Positions 44,241 through 53,915 of a DNA stretch of 64,000 bases are shown one piece after another. Origin of the DNA: Pseudooceanicola marinus. GTDB taxonomy: Bacteria; Pseudomonadota; Alphaproteobacteria; Rhodobacterales; Rhodobacteraceae. The stretch spans positions 250,501 through 314,500 of the forward strand of contig NZ_PGTC01000015.1 of assembly GCF_002786295.1 (NCBI RefSeq), written 5' to 3'. Numbering within the stretch: the stretch's first letter is position 1; each line of letters starts with the position of its first letter. Both the position numbers and the translations under genes were made by a program. Under the pieces are notes generated by a model. It did no database searches, was not told where the DNA came from, and was given only the letters and a program-made list of their open reading frames with translations.

Positions 44241-44841
44241 GCGGATCTCGCGCCGGGCGGTGCTGACCGGCCTGGCCGGTCTCTCGGCGGCAGCGCTTCT
44301 GCCGGCGGCACCGGCCCGCGCGCTAAGCGCGTCGCAGGCCACGCAGCTGGTCGACCGCGTCGTGGCGGAGATCAACGTCGTGATCAACTCGGGCGGCTCC
44401 GAGGCGCAGATGATCCCTCAGTTCGAGGCGATGCTGCGCCGCTATGCCGATGTCACGGCCATCGCGCGCACCTGCCTCGGGCCGGAGGCGCGCAGCCTGT
44501 CCTCCGGCGAGCTGGCGGCCTTCACCGAGGCCTTCACCGGCTACATCGCCCGCAAGTACGGCAAGCGGTTCCGCGAATTCATCGGTGCCCAGATCACCGT
44601 GACCGGCGCCGAACCCTACCGTGATCGCTTCATCGTCAAGACGGTGTTCAACCTGCGCGGCCAGGCGCCTTTCGACGTGGATTTCCTGGTGGCGGAACGC
44701 GGCGGCAACAGGCTCTTCTACGAGATGATCATCGAGGGCGTGTCGATGCTGGCCACCGAACGGTCCGAGATCGGCGCCATGCTGGATGCGCAGCGCGGCG
44801 ACGTGGGCGCGCTGACGGCGCATCTGCGGCGCGCGGGCTAG
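44230..44841 (+). CDS. mlaC: MlaC/Ttg2D-type periplasmic phospholipid-binding protein
   Basis: A 203-residue periplasmic carrier. It begins at an ATG inside the last DPY repeat of mlaA (11-nt overlap). The signal peptide carries a twin Arg (ISRRAVLTGLAGLSAAALLPAAPARA), so it is possibly a Tat substrate. The body fits the MlaC family (QATQLVDRVVAEINVVINSG, RYADVTAIARTCLGPEAR, FTEAFTGYIARKYGKRF). It takes lipid from MlaA to the inner-membrane MlaFEDB complex, which is not in the window. Confidence 0.88.
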   Translation: MRSERISRRAVLTGLAGLSAAALLPAAPARALSASQATQLVDRVVAEINVVINSGGSEAQMIPQFEAMLRRYADVTAIARTCLGPEARSLSSGELAAFTEAFTGYIARKYGKRFREFIGAQITVTGAEPYRDRFIVKTVFNLRGQAPFDVDFLVAERGGNRLFYEMIIEGVSMLATERSEIGAMLDAQRGDVGALTAHLRRAG

Positions 44842-44888
44842 GCCCCCCAGGGGCGCCCGGCCGGGCCCTAACTTGGTTCAGGATGTGA

Positions 44889-44920
44889 AAAGGCCCCGCG
44901 GCAGATGTCGCGGGGCCTTT
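44889..44920. terminator. Bidirectional terminator between mlaC and the penicillin-binding protein gene
   Basis: AAAGGCCCCGCG (44889-44900) with CGCGGGGCCTTT (44909-44920), a perfect 12-bp stem with 8-nt loop. Confidence 0.82.
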
Positions 44921-44945
44921 GCGTTTGTCGATGCCGGCAGGCGCC

Positions 44946-47156
44946 TCAGTTCAGGCCGAAGATGTCCTTCAGCGCGCGTTCAATGGCGGTTTCCAGGCCG
45001 CCACCCCCGCCGCCGGAGCTGCCGCCGCGTCCGTTGTCGGCGATGGTCCGCGCGGGTTCCGGGGCGGGGTGCAGCATCGGAAGAGCATGCACCGGCAGAC
45101 CGTCGTGGACGCGGGCCATGACCTCGTGGAAGATCTCCGCCGGCAGGCCGGCGCCGGTCACGCCGGTCAGCGGCGTGTTGTCGTCGTAGCCCATCCAGAC
45201 GCCCGCGACATAGTCGGCGGAGAAGCCGATGAACCAGGCATCGCGCGCCGCCTGGGTGGTGCCGGTCTTGCCCGCGATCTCACGGTCCGGCAGGCCGGCG
45301 CGGCCGCCGGTGCCCCGGGTGACGACCTGGCGCATCATGTAGATCAGCTCGCGCGCGGCATCCTCGCGGATCACCCGTTCGCCGATGCCGCCCTCGCTGC
45401 CCATCAGGGGCTCCGCGTCGCCCTGCAGACGCACCTCCTGCAGCCCGTAGGGCGTCACCGAGGAACCGCCGTTCAGGATGCCGGCATAGGCGCCGACCAT
45501 CTCGATCAGCGTGCTTTCGGAGGCACCAAGCGCCAGCGCCGGGCCCGCGGCCAGGTCGCTTTCGATGCCGAAGTCGCTGGCGATCTTGCGCACGTTGTCG
45601 AGGCCGGCCGCGTCGGCCACGCGCACCGCCGGGATGTTCAGCGACTTCATCAGCGCCTGTTCCAGGGTGACGGGGCCGCGGTACTGGTGGTCATAGTTTT
45701 CCGGGCTCCAGGGGCCGGAGCCGGGGATGTTGATGGTCAGCGGCGTATCCTCGACGATGTCGTTGTAATGCCAGCCCAGTTCCAGCGCGGTGGCATAGAC
45801 GAAGGGCTTGAAGCTGGACCCGGTCTGCCGCAGCGCCTGGGTGGCGCGGTTGAAGACGCCCGAGGCCTGCACGTCACGGCCCCCCACCATTGCACGCACG
45901 GCGCCATCGGCGCTCATCACCACGACAGCGGCCTGCGCCTCGGAGCCGTCGCGGACCTTCTGGTCGAAGACCCACTTCAGGGCATCCTCGGCGGCGGTCT
46001 GGATCCGCTGATCCAGGGTGGTGCGCAGGATCACGTCGGCGGTAGTCTTCGAGGTCAGGAAGTCCGGGGTGGAGGACATGATCCAGTCGGCGAAATAGCC
46101 GCCCGACTGGTCCTGTGCCCGTTTCGACAACTGCGCGGGGTGGTCGATGGCGTTCTGCGCGGCGCTGGCCGAGAGATAGCCCTGCTCTTCCATCAGCCGC
46201 ACGATCGTGGAGGCGCGACTCTGGCTGCGGGCCAGGTCGTTGGTCGGCGCGTAGCGGGTCGGGGCGACCAGCAGGCCGGCCAGCATGGCGGCCTCGGCCG
46301 GGGTCACGTTGGCCGCGGACTTGCCGAAATAGCGCTGGCTGGCGGCCTCGAAGCCGCGGGTGCCTTCGCCCAGGTAGACGCGGTTCATGTAGAGGCCCAG
46401 GATCTCGTCCTTGGAATAGCGCATCTCCATGCCCAGGGCATAGATCGCCTCGCGTCCCTTGCGCAGCAGGGTGCTCTCGCGGCAATCGGCCTCATAGGCG
46501 GCTTCGCTGTCCCATTCCTCGGGGTCGTAAGCCTGGCCGAAGCACAGCAGTTTCGCAGTCTGCTGGGTGATGGTCGAGCCGCCGTGGCCCGACAGCGGTC
46601 CGCGCCCTTCGCTGAGGTTGATGCGGATGGCGCTGGCGATGCCGCGCGGGCTGACGCCCCAGTGACGGTAGAACCGCTTGTCCTCGGTGGCGACAATGGC
46701 GTTCTTCAGGTGCGGGCTGACGGTGTCAGCGGTGACGACGCCGCCGAACTGGTCGCCGCGCCAGGCGAAGACCTCCCCCTGGTCATCCAGGATGGTCACC
46801 GAGCCACGCGCGCGCCCATCGTAGAGATCGTCGATCGGCGGCATGGTCAGCCCGCTGATGCCGGCGGCCAGCACCACCAGGGCCACGGTCACCGCGCCCA
46901 GGCGCCAGGTGACGCGCCAGATCAGGCCGAAGCTCCAGCCGAAGAGGCCCAGCACGAAGGCCACCATCGGGTTGCGGCGCTTCTGCGGGCTCTTGCGGCG
47001 CGCGGGCTTGCGGGGCGGGCCCGGCCGTTTGCCGCCGCCACCACCGCTGCCCTTGCGCGCGGTCTTCTTGCCGCGCGTCGGCGGTTTCGCCCGGGGTTTT
47101 CCCCCATAGCGTTTGTCCGCCACCAATGGCGGTTTGCGCCGTCGTGAATCACTCAT
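44946..47156 (-). CDS. Class A penicillin-binding protein (PBP1-type)
   Basis: A 736-residue bifunctional peptidoglycan synthase. A 60-residue Lys/Arg/Gly-rich cytoplasmic tail, one helix about 64-101, then the transglycosylase domain with catalytic Glu158 (ATEDKRFYRHWG) and SGHGGSTITQQTAK, and the transpeptidase with SSFKP (active Ser), SLN and KTGTT. It ends in a Gly run and a short amphipathic helix. It polymerises and cross-links cell wall. Convergent with mlaC. Confidence 0.94.
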   Translation of the reverse strand: MSDSRRRKPPLVADKRYGGKPRAKPPTRGKKTARKGSGGGGGKRPGPPRKPARRKSPQKRRNPMVAFVLGLFGWSFGLIWRVTWRLGAVTVALVVLAAGISGLTMPPIDDLYDGRARGSVTILDDQGEVFAWRGDQFGGVVTADTVSPHLKNAIVATEDKRFYRHWGVSPRGIASAIRINLSEGRGPLSGHGGSTITQQTAKLLCFGQAYDPEEWDSEAAYEADCRESTLLRKGREAIYALGMEMRYSKDEILGLYMNRVYLGEGTRGFEAASQRYFGKSAANVTPAEAAMLAGLLVAPTRYAPTNDLARSQSRASTIVRLMEEQGYLSASAAQNAIDHPAQLSKRAQDQSGGYFADWIMSSTPDFLTSKTTADVILRTTLDQRIQTAAEDALKWVFDQKVRDGSEAQAAVVVMSADGAVRAMVGGRDVQASGVFNRATQALRQTGSSFKPFVYATALELGWHYNDIVEDTPLTINIPGSGPWSPENYDHQYRGPVTLEQALMKSLNIPAVRVADAAGLDNVRKIASDFGIESDLAAGPALALGASESTLIEMVGAYAGILNGGSSVTPYGLQEVRLQGDAEPLMGSEGGIGERVIREDAARELIYMMRQVVTRGTGGRAGLPDREIAGKTGTTQAARDAWFIGFSADYVAGVWMGYDDNTPLTGVTGAGLPAEIFHEVMARVHDGLPVHALPMLHPAPEPARTIADNGRGGSSGGGGGGLETAIERALKDIFGLN

Positions 47157-47422
47157 GCTGCCTGCCCGGTGCTTCTTGATTTTGGTCAGGATACAGCCTG
47201 CGCGCCGGAATGTTGAGGGACCCTGTGCACCTCACGCGGTTATCATAATGCCTAAATAGTGGGCGAAAAATGGGATGTGCGCATTTTGAAGGCATATGTC
47301 GCCCGTTTTGCACTGGTCAGGGCGGCCTTCTGTTCCGAAAAAGGGGGCTCCACGGCTTAGCTGCCGGTGCCAAAGGGCGGGCGTGGACTGCGCGATAGCC
47401 CGGAAGAAGGAAGGGGATAGTA

Positions 47423-47761
47423 GTGAAACTCATCATTGCGACAATCAAACCGTTCAAGCTGGAGGAGGTCCGCGAGGCGCTGACCGAGATCGGCGTGCGC
47501 GGGATGATGGTGACCGAAATCAAGGGCTTCGGCTCCCAGTCGGGTCACACGGAGATCTACCGCGGGGCGGAATACGCGGTGAACTTCGTGCCGAAGATCA
47601 AGCTGGAGATCGCCGTCAGCGCGGCCATGGCCGACCAGGTGGTCGAGACCATCACCTCCACCGCCAAGACCGGCAAGATCGGCGACGGCAAGATCTTCGT
47701 GCTGGACATCCAGCAGGCGGTTCGGGTGCGGACCGGCGAAACCAACGACGACGCGCTCTGA
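47423..47761 (+). CDS. glnK: P-II nitrogen regulatory protein GlnK
   Basis: A 112-residue trimeric signal protein. The T-loop is intact with the uridylylation site Tyr51 (GAEYAV) and KGFGSQSGHTEIYRG. The C-terminal TGETNDDAL is typical. The GTG at 47423 follows AAGGAAGGGG. Next gene is amtB (31 nt), the usual pairing; GlnK in its unmodified form blocks AmtB. The 266-nt upstream region is probably NtrC-controlled, but no clear NtrC site was found. Confidence 0.96.
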   Translation: MKLIIATIKPFKLEEVREALTEIGVRGMMVTEIKGFGSQSGHTEIYRGAEYAVNFVPKIKLEIAVSAAMADQVVETITSTAKTGKIGDGKIFVLDIQQAVRVRTGETNDDAL

Positions 47762-47792
47762 GACGCTCCGACAGGGAAAGGGAACTAATCCA

Positions 47793-49127
47793 ATGAAAAC
47801 CTTCGCAAAACTGGGTCTTGCCGCAGCCGTGATCGCGCTGCCGAGCCTGGGCCTTGCTCAAGACGAAGCTGCCGTGCCGGCCGCCGTGCCGACCGACACC
47901 GTCTTCATCCTGAACTCGCTGCTCTTCCTGATCGGTGGCTTCCTGGTCTTCTTCATGGCCGCCGGCTTTGCCATGCTCGAAGCGGGCCTGGTCCGTTCCA
48001 AGAACGTGGCCATGCAGTGCACCAAGAACGTCATGCTCTTCGGCGTCGCCTCGATCTTCTACTACCTGATCGGCTACAACCTGATGTACCCGCTGGGCAC
48101 CTGGTCGGTGGATGGCGTCCTCTCCGGCGTCTTCGGCCCCGGCGTCCTGGAAGCCGTCGGCGTGACCGCCGATGCCGCCGACGACTACGGCTATGCCTCC
48201 ACCGGCTCCGACTTCTTCTTCCAGCTGATGTTCTGCGCCGCCACCGCCTCGATCGTTTCGGGCACCCTGGCCGAGCGGATCAAGCTGTGGCCCTTCATGA
48301 TCTTCACGGTCATCCTGACCTCGATCATCTACCCGATCACCGCCTCCTGGAAATGGGGCGGCGGCTTCCTGGATGCGGCTGGCTTCCTGGACTTCGCAGG
48401 CTCGACCGTCGTGCACTCCGTGGGTGGCTGGGCCGCTCTGACCGGTGCGCTGATCCTCGGCCCGCGCCTGGGCAAGTACAAGGACGGCAAGGTCAACGCC
48501 TTCCCCGGTTCCAACCTGACCCTTGCCACCCTGGGTACGTTCATCCTGTGGCTCGGCTGGTTCGGCTTCAACGGTGGTTCGCAGCTGGCTATGGGCTCTG
48601 TCGGTGACGTGGCCGACGTGTCGCGCATCTTCTCCAACACCAACGCGGCTGCGGCCGGTGGTGCCGTGGCTGCCGCGATCCTGACCCAGCTGATGTACAA
48701 GAAGGTCGACCTGACCATGGTGCTGAACGGCGCCCTGGCTGGCCTGGTGTCCATCACCGCCGAACCCCTGACCCCGACCCTGGGTCTGGCCACCATCATC
48801 GGCATGATCGGCGGCATCATCGTGGTCTTCGTTGTCCCGCTGCTGGACAAGCTGAAGATCGACGACGTCGTCGGCGCCATCCCGGTCCACCTGGTCTGCG
48901 GCATCTGGGGCACCATCGCCGTGGTCCTGTCGAACTCCGACGCCACCATCGGCGCCCAGCTCTACGGCATCGTCGTCGTCGGCGCGGCCACCGTTGTCGC
49001 CTCGGCCTTGGTCTGGATCATCCTGAAGGCCGTTGTGGGCATCCGCGTCTCGGAAGAAGACGAGATCACAGGCCTCGACATGGCGGAACTGGGCATGGAA
49101 GCCTACCCCGAGTTCTCGAAAGGCTGA
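47793..49127 (+). CDS. amtB: Ammonium transporter AmtB
   Basis: A 444-residue ammonium channel with a cleavable N-terminal signal (about 1-22, ends LGLA-QDE) and about 11 membrane helices. The central twin-His pore is present: VVHSVGGWAAL and VHLVCGIWGT. The C-terminus contains the GlnK-docking region (ISEEDEITGLDMAELGMEAY-type). Co-transcribed with glnK. Confidence 0.96.
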   Translation: MKTFAKLGLAAAVIALPSLGLAQDEAAVPAAVPTDTVFILNSLLFLIGGFLVFFMAAGFAMLEAGLVRSKNVAMQCTKNVMLFGVASIFYYLIGYNLMYPLGTWSVDGVLSGVFGPGVLEAVGVTADAADDYGYASTGSDFFFQLMFCAATASIVSGTLAERIKLWPFMIFTVILTSIIYPITASWKWGGGFLDAAGFLDFAGSTVVHSVGGWAALTGALILGPRLGKYKDGKVNAFPGSNLTLATLGTFILWLGWFGFNGGSQLAMGSVGDVADVSRIFSNTNAAAAGGAVAAAILTQLMYKKVDLTMVLNGALAGLVSITAEPLTPTLGLATIIGMIGGIIVVFVVPLLDKLKIDDVVGAIPVHLVCGIWGTIAVVLSNSDATIGAQLYGIVVVGAATVVASALVWIILKAVVGIRVSEEDEITGLDMAELGMEAYPEFSKG

Positions 49128-49154
49128 TCCTCCTTCCATATTCAGCCACTACCT

Positions 49155-49181
49155 GCCCGGGCGTTCGCGCCCGGGCTTTTT
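49155..49181 (+). terminator. Terminator after amtB with a TTCG loop
   Basis: GCCCGGGCG-TTCG-CGCCCGGGC (49155-49176), a perfect 9-bp stem with the very stable UUCG tetraloop, followed by TTTTTCTTT. Confidence 0.88.
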
Positions 49182-49205
49182 CTTTGCCGACAGGGCGGCG
49201 CCGCA

Positions 49206-49243
49206 TGAAAAAGGGCCTGCCTTGCGGCAGACCCCTTTTCGAT
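49206..49243 (-). terminator. Terminator for the rhodanese gene (minus strand)
   Basis: AAAAGGG...CTGCC-TTGC-GGCAG...CCCCTTTT, a long stem with one bulge, A- and T-runs on either side. It lies between the convergent amtB and rhodanese genes. Confidence 0.7.
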
Positions 49244-49267
49244 CCGAGGCGGAACCGTCCCCGGTTC

Positions 49268-49648
49268 CTATTCCGGGTTCACCATGCTGGGCGCGCCGGT
49301 GCCCATGTCGGTGCCCATGTAAGGCAGCTTGGCCTCTTTCCAGGCGCCGAAGCCACCGCCCATGTGCGCGATCTTGTCGATGCCGGCCGCGATCGCCGCG
49401 CGGGCCATCTTTTCCGACCGCACGCCGGAGCCGCAGTGCAGCACGATCCGTTTCGTGCCCTGGGAGGGCAGGTAGCGCGGCGCGAAGAAGGACATGGGCA
49501 TCAACAGCGAGCCGACCACGTGCTCGAACATGTATTCCTGCGGCGTGCGCACGTCGATCAGCACGATCTGCCCCTCGGCCAGGGCGTCATGCACCTCCTG
49601 CGGGGTCCAGGTCTCCAGGGTGACGCCGTCCACGGTTTCCGATTCCAT
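49268..49648 (-). CDS. Single-domain rhodanese sulfurtransferase
   Basis: A 126-residue rhodanese domain with active Cys72 in LHCGSGVRSEKM and the CDC25-like VLIDVRTPQEY start. AGGAGAG before the ATG at 49648 supports that start. It carries sulfane sulfur; role and partner unknown. It is convergent with amtB and divergent from puuD. Confidence 0.93.
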   Translation of the reverse strand: MESETVDGVTLETWTPQEVHDALAEGQIVLIDVRTPQEYMFEHVVGSLLMPMSFFAPRYLPSQGTKRIVLHCGSGVRSEKMARAAIAAGIDKIAHMGGGFGAWKEAKLPYMGTDMGTGAPSMVNPE

Positions 49649-49963
49649 TGCTCTCTCCTGCGATAGGGTTGGTTTGTCTCGCGCGCCGGCCGGACCTCTG
49701 GGGCCCGGATCTGTCTTCGGGCCGCGCTCCCTACCGATGTAGGGTGGTTCCCAGGCTGCGGGGAGGGGCGGTGCCCGTGTCGCCTCGCCGCAGTGCAGAA
49801 AGCCGCTGACCGGACTCGTCTCCTCAAAAGGAGTGCTTTTCCCTATGCCTTGTCGCTGGGCGCCGCTGCGTCCATTCCGCACCGCAGGGCCTCGTCCGAT
49901 TGCCGCGCTCCGGGATCCGTGCTTATGCTTTGACGAAAAGACAAGAACCGGGGGACGGGACAT
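49649..49963. other. 315-nt divergent region between rhodanese and puuD
   Basis: No gene seen. It holds a small hairpin CTCCT-CAAA-AGGAG (about 49824-49837) and, near the 3' end, TTTGACGAAAAGACAAGAAC, a possible -35 region for puuD. GGGGGACGGG is the puuD ribosome site. Confidence 0.65.
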
Positions 49964-51184
49964 ATGTACGATTTGGTGGCCATCGGGGCCTGGCTGGAAT
50001 TCGCCGTGCGCTGGCTGCACGTGGTCACGGCGATCGCCTGGATCGGGTCGTCCTTCTATTTCATCGCGCTGGACCTGGGCCTGAACCGGTCAATCCCCGG
50101 CCCTGCCGATGGCGAGGAATGGCAGGTGCACGGCGGTGGTTTTTACCATATCCAGAAGTACCTCGTGGCGCCCGAGGCGCTGCCCGACCATCTGGTCTGG
50201 TTCAAATGGGAAAGCTACGCCACCTGGCTGTCGGGCTTCGCCCTGCTGTGGCTGGTCTATTACCTGGGCGCCGATTTCTACCTGGTCGATCCCAACGTGC
50301 TGGACATCCCCGCCTGGGGCGGCATCGCCATTTCCCTGGCCTCGCTCGGCTTCGGCTGGCTGGCCTATGACACGATCTGCAAATCGAAGTTCGGCGACAA
50401 CAACACCCGGCTGATGCTGCTGCTCTACGCGATCCTGGTGGCGCTGGCCTATTTCTACACCCAGGTCTTCACCGGCCGCGCCGCGCTGCTGCACCTGGGC
50501 GCCTTCACCGCGACGATCATGTCGGCCAACGTCTTCATGGTGATCATCCCCAACCAGAAGATCGTGGTGGCCGACCTGAAGGCGGGCCGGACGCCGGATG
50601 CCAAGTACGGCAAGATCGCCAAGCAGCGCTCGACCCACAACAACTACCTGACGCTGCCGGTCATCTTCATGATGCTCAGCAACCACTACCCGCTGGCGTT
50701 TTCGACCGAGTACACCTGGATCATCGCCAGCCTTGTCTTCCTGATGGGCGTCACCATCCGGCATTTCTTCAACAGCATGCACGCGAAGAAGGGAATGCCC
50801 TACTGGACTTGGCTGCTGACCGCGCTGATCTTCCTGCTGATCATGTGGCTGTCCACCGCGCCGCTGTTCCGCTCGGATGTCTACGAGGAGGAGGCCTCGG
50901 CCCACCTCAGCCGCTTTGCCCAGGCCGAGGGGTTCGAGGATGTGCATGACATCGTGATGGGCCGCTGTTCCATGTGCCACGGCGCCGAACCCTTCTGGGA
51001 CGGGATCCTCTGGGCGCCCAAGGGCGTACGCCTGGACACCGAGGCCGACATCGTGCGCAACGCCCGCGGCATCTACATGCAGGCCGGGCTGACCCATGCC
51101 ATGCCGCCCGCTAACGTTTCCTTCATCGAAGAGGACGAACGTCAGGCCATCCGCGACTGGTACAAGGCGGCGATCAAGGGCTGA
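49964..51184 (+). CDS. puuD: Urate hydroxylase PuuD (membrane cytochrome c type)
   Basis: A 406-residue inner-membrane protein with about eight helices and a C-terminal cytochrome c domain. The haem site is Cys335-Ser-Met-Cys338-His339. The membrane part has the His-rich RWLHVVTAIAWIGSSFYFIALD and HNNYLTLPVIFMMLSNHYP. PuuD oxidises urate to 5-hydroxyisourate. No other purine-degradation gene is in the window, which is unusual since such genes are usually clustered. Confidence 0.93.
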   Translation: MYDLVAIGAWLEFAVRWLHVVTAIAWIGSSFYFIALDLGLNRSIPGPADGEEWQVHGGGFYHIQKYLVAPEALPDHLVWFKWESYATWLSGFALLWLVYYLGADFYLVDPNVLDIPAWGGIAISLASLGFGWLAYDTICKSKFGDNNTRLMLLLYAILVALAYFYTQVFTGRAALLHLGAFTATIMSANVFMVIIPNQKIVVADLKAGRTPDAKYGKIAKQRSTHNNYLTLPVIFMMLSNHYPLAFSTEYTWIIASLVFLMGVTIRHFFNSMHAKKGMPYWTWLLTALIFLLIMWLSTAPLFRSDVYEEEASAHLSRFAQAEGFEDVHDIVMGRCSMCHGAEPFWDGILWAPKGVRLDTEADIVRNARGIYMQAGLTHAMPPANVSFIEEDERQAIRDWYKAAIKG

Positions 51185-51228
51185 GGACCTCTCGAGTCGC
51201 CCTGACCGCGAGGTTACAGGAGGCCGGA

Positions 51229-51564
51229 ATGCGCCGCAGGTTTCGTCTGGGTCTACTTTGGGCGCTCCTGTCGCTCTTGCCGGCGGGGCAGGCCGGGGCC
51301 GAGATCCTGGCCGCGCCGGTGACCGTGACCAGCAGCAGCCTTGGCCCCCCTCTGGCGGTGTCGATCCGCCCGTTCCGCGCCGAGGCGCAGGAGATCTGGC
51401 ATGTGGCGGGCGCCTGTTCGGCCGCCGAAGATCCGGCGCGGGTAAGGCTTGTCGCCTTTGCCGCCCTGGCCGACCTGACCATCTACCTGACCGACGCCCC
51501 CGAGAAGGCGCACCGGACGATCTGCCTGACCAATCCCGACGCCTGGCCGCAGGCGCGGGAGTGA
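51229..51564 (+). CDS. Small exported protein of unknown function
   Basis: A 111-residue protein with signal peptide (about 1-24, cut near AGA-EIL) and two Cys in the mature part (about 63 and 98) that may pair. AGGAGG is well placed. No family recognised. Follows puuD by 44 nt and could be co-transcribed. Confidence 0.7.
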   Translation: MRRRFRLGLLWALLSLLPAGQAGAEILAAPVTVTSSSLGPPLAVSIRPFRAEAQEIWHVAGACSAAEDPARVRLVAFAALADLTIYLTDAPEKAHRTICLTNPDAWPQARE

Positions 51565-51953
51565 TGGCCCGTTCATAGCAGCGACTGCATGCCGTGCGTC
51601 TCTTTCACCCGACGCGGAGGGCTTGGGGGCGCTTTCTTGCGAGAGATCGTCGGAATGCGACAGGCTCTGGTTCTGGGCTGCATGCCGCGTAGCTCAAAGC
51701 GCCCGCTTATGGCCCCCTTCTGCACGGCGTGTGGATTGCGGAACGGACCCTGGCCTGGCGGGTGGATCGCTTCGCTTGCACGCTTGCGCGCCCACCCAGG
51801 GGAGGGCGCAGCCCGGCTTCGGGGGGAGGCATGGCATGCGGGGAGGGCGATGTTGGGAAAAAGAGCCTGTGCGGGAGAGGGGCCCTTTGACCACCCTTCT
51901 CCGAGGCGCAGCCCCCATTCCCGACTCATTCGGCACCTGCTACATTTGGCGGC
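51565..51953. other. 389-nt region before mutL without a clear gene
   Basis: Open frames here have no homology or codon pattern typical of the window. It contains the repeated GCTTGC stretch and the palindromic CCTGG/CCAGG arms, and TTTGACC near 51885, possibly the mutL promoter. Nothing else seen. Confidence 0.6.
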
Positions 51954-53915
51954 ATGCAGCGTCCCGACCCCCATATCCTCGATTCTCAGCCCGTCATCCG
52001 TCAGCTCGACGATGCCGCGATCAACCGTATTGCCGCCGGCGAAGTGGTCGAACGCCCGGCCTCGGCGGTGAAGGAGCTGGTGGAAAACGCCCTCGACGCG
52101 GGGGCCACGCGGATCGACGTGACCGTGGCCGATGGCGGCAAGACCCTGATCCGCGTGGCCGACGACGGCTGCGGCATCACGCCGGAGGCGCTGCCGCTGG
52201 CCCTGTCGCGCCATGCCACCTCGAAGATCGACGGGACCGACCTGCTGAACATCCACTCCTTCGGCTTCCGGGGCGAGGCGCTGCCCTCGCTGGGGGCCGT
52301 GGGGCGGCTGTCCCTGACCTCGCGCGCGAAGGGCCATGACGCGGCCGAGGTGCGGGTCTCCGGCGGTCAGCTGGGGGAGGTGAAACCGGCGGCCCTGAAC
52401 AAGGGCACTGTGGTCGAACTGCGCGATCTCTTCTACGCCACGCCGGCGCGGCTGAAGTTCCTGCGCACCGACCGGGCGGAGATGCAGGCGGTGTCGGACG
52501 TGGTCAAACGTCTGGCCATGGCGGAACCGCACGTGGGGTTCACCCTTCGCGACGCCTCCGGCGCCTCGGGCAAGGGCGGGGACGCGCGGGTGACCTTCCG
52601 CGCCGATCCCGAGACCGGGGACCTGTTCGACGCACTGCACGGGCGCCTTGCCTCCATCCTGGGGCGCGAATTCGCGGAGAACGCTCTGGCCATCGACGCC
52701 ACGCGCGACGGCATCCGCATGACCGGCTATGCGGCGCTGCCCACCTATTCGCGCGGCGCGGCGGTGGCGCAGTTCCTCTTCGTCAACGGCCGCCCGGTGA
52801 AGGACAAGCTGCTGACCGGCGCCCTGCGCGCCGCCTATTTCGATTTCCTGTCGCGGGACCGGCACCCGGCCGCCGCGCTGTTCCTCGACTGCGATCCGCA
52901 TCTGGTCGACGTGAACGTCCACCCGGCGAAATCCGAGGTGCGGTTCCGCGACCCCGGCACGGCGCGGGGTCTGATCGTCTCGGGCCTGCGCCATGCGCTG
53001 GCCGAGGCCGGGCATCGCGCCTCGACCACCGTCGCGGGCGCCACGCTGGGGGCCTTCCGGCCCGAACCCGCGGCGGGCAGCAGGCCCTCGATGGGCGCGC
53101 TCGGGCCCGCGCCGCAGCCGACCGAGGGCAGCGCCAACCGGGTCTACCAATACGACAGCCAGTACCGTCGGGAGGCGCCGGTGCGCCCGACCTTCGGCGG
53201 CCAGCGCGAGGCAGGGTTCGCGGAAACTTCGGCGCCCGACTGGGGGCTGCCCAGCCTCGACGCCGGCCCCTCCGCCCGGTTCGAGCCGGTGGTCGAGGAT
53301 CTGCCGCAGGGCACCAACGAGACCCCGCTGGAAGAACACCCCCTGGGCGCGGCTCGCGCACAGCTGCACGAGAACTACATCGTCGCCCAAACCACCCGCG
53401 GCATGGTCGTCGTCGATCAACACGCGGCCCACGAACGGCTGGTCTACGAGAAGCTGAAACGGCAGATGGCCGAGAACGGCGTCGCGGCCCAGGCCCTGCT
53501 GATCCCCGAGATCATCGAGCTGTCGCAGGGCGACGCGCAGCGACTGCTGGAGGCCGCTGACGATCTGGCGCGCATGGGGCTGGTGATCGAACCCTTCGGC
53601 GGCGGCGCCATCGCGGTACGTGAAACGCCGGCCATCCTGGGCGAGATCAACGCCGAGGCCCTGCTGCGGGACGTGCTGGACGAGCTGACCGACCAGGACG
53701 ACAGCCTGACCCTGCAGGCGCGCATCGAGGCGATCCTCAGCCGCGTCGCCTGCCACGGCTCGATCCGCTCGGGCCGGCGCATGCAGGTGGCCGAGATGAA
53801 CGAACTTCTGCGGCAGATGGAGGCGACCCCCCATTCCGGGCAATGCAACCACGGCCGGCCCACCTACGTAGAGCTGAAGCTCTCCGACATCGAAAGGCTG
53901 TTTGGCCGCACATGA
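51954..53915 (+). CDS. mutL: DNA mismatch repair protein MutL
   Basis: A 653-residue MutL. The N-terminal GHKL ATPase has the [15 protein letters not shown] and GFRGEAL motifs; the C-terminal part has [12 protein letters not shown] (488-499), the metal-dependent endonuclease motif, and [10 protein letters not shown] and [12 protein letters not shown]. So it nicks DNA itself, as in bacteria without MutH. It ends in a 4-nt overlap with rmuC, so the two are translated together. Confidence 0.97.
   Translation: MQRPDPHILDSQPVIRQLDDAAINRIAAGEVVERPASAVKELVENALDAGATRIDVTVADGGKTLIRVADDGCGITPEALPLALSRHATSKIDGTDLLNIHSFGFRGEALPSLGAVGRLSLTSRAKGHDAAEVRVSGGQLGEVKPAALNKGTVVELRDLFYATPARLKFLRTDRAEMQAVSDVVKRLAMAEPHVGFTLRDASGASGKGGDARVTFRADPETGDLFDALHGRLASILGREFAENALAIDATRDGIRMTGYAALPTYSRGAAVAQFLFVNGRPVKDKLLTGALRAAYFDFLSRDRHPAAALFLDCDPHLVDVNVHPAKSEVRFRDPGTARGLIVSGLRHALAEAGHRASTTVAGATLGAFRPEPAAGSRPSMGALGPAPQPTEGSANRVYQYDSQYRREAPVRPTFGGQREAGFAETSAPDWGLPSLDAGPSARFEPVVEDLPQGTNETPLEEHPLGAARAQLHENYIVAQTTRGMVVVDQHAAHERLVYEKLKRQMAENGVAAQALLIPEIIELSQGDAQRLLEAADDLARMGLVIEPFGGGAIAVRETPAILGEINAEALLRDVLDELTDQDDSLTLQARIEAILSRVACHGSIRSGRRMQVAEMNELLRQMEATPHSGQCNHGRPTYVELKLSDIERLFGRT

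Noticed and set aside
47157-47422. NtrC or sigma54 control site before glnK
   Set aside because: Looked for TGGCAC-N5-TTGC and paired TGCAC/GTGCA motifs; only a TTTTGCACTGGTCA half-like sequence was seen, too weak to annotate.
51589-52071. Plus-strand frame before and into mutL
   Set aside because: Out of frame with mutL, low-quality composition, no ribosome site.
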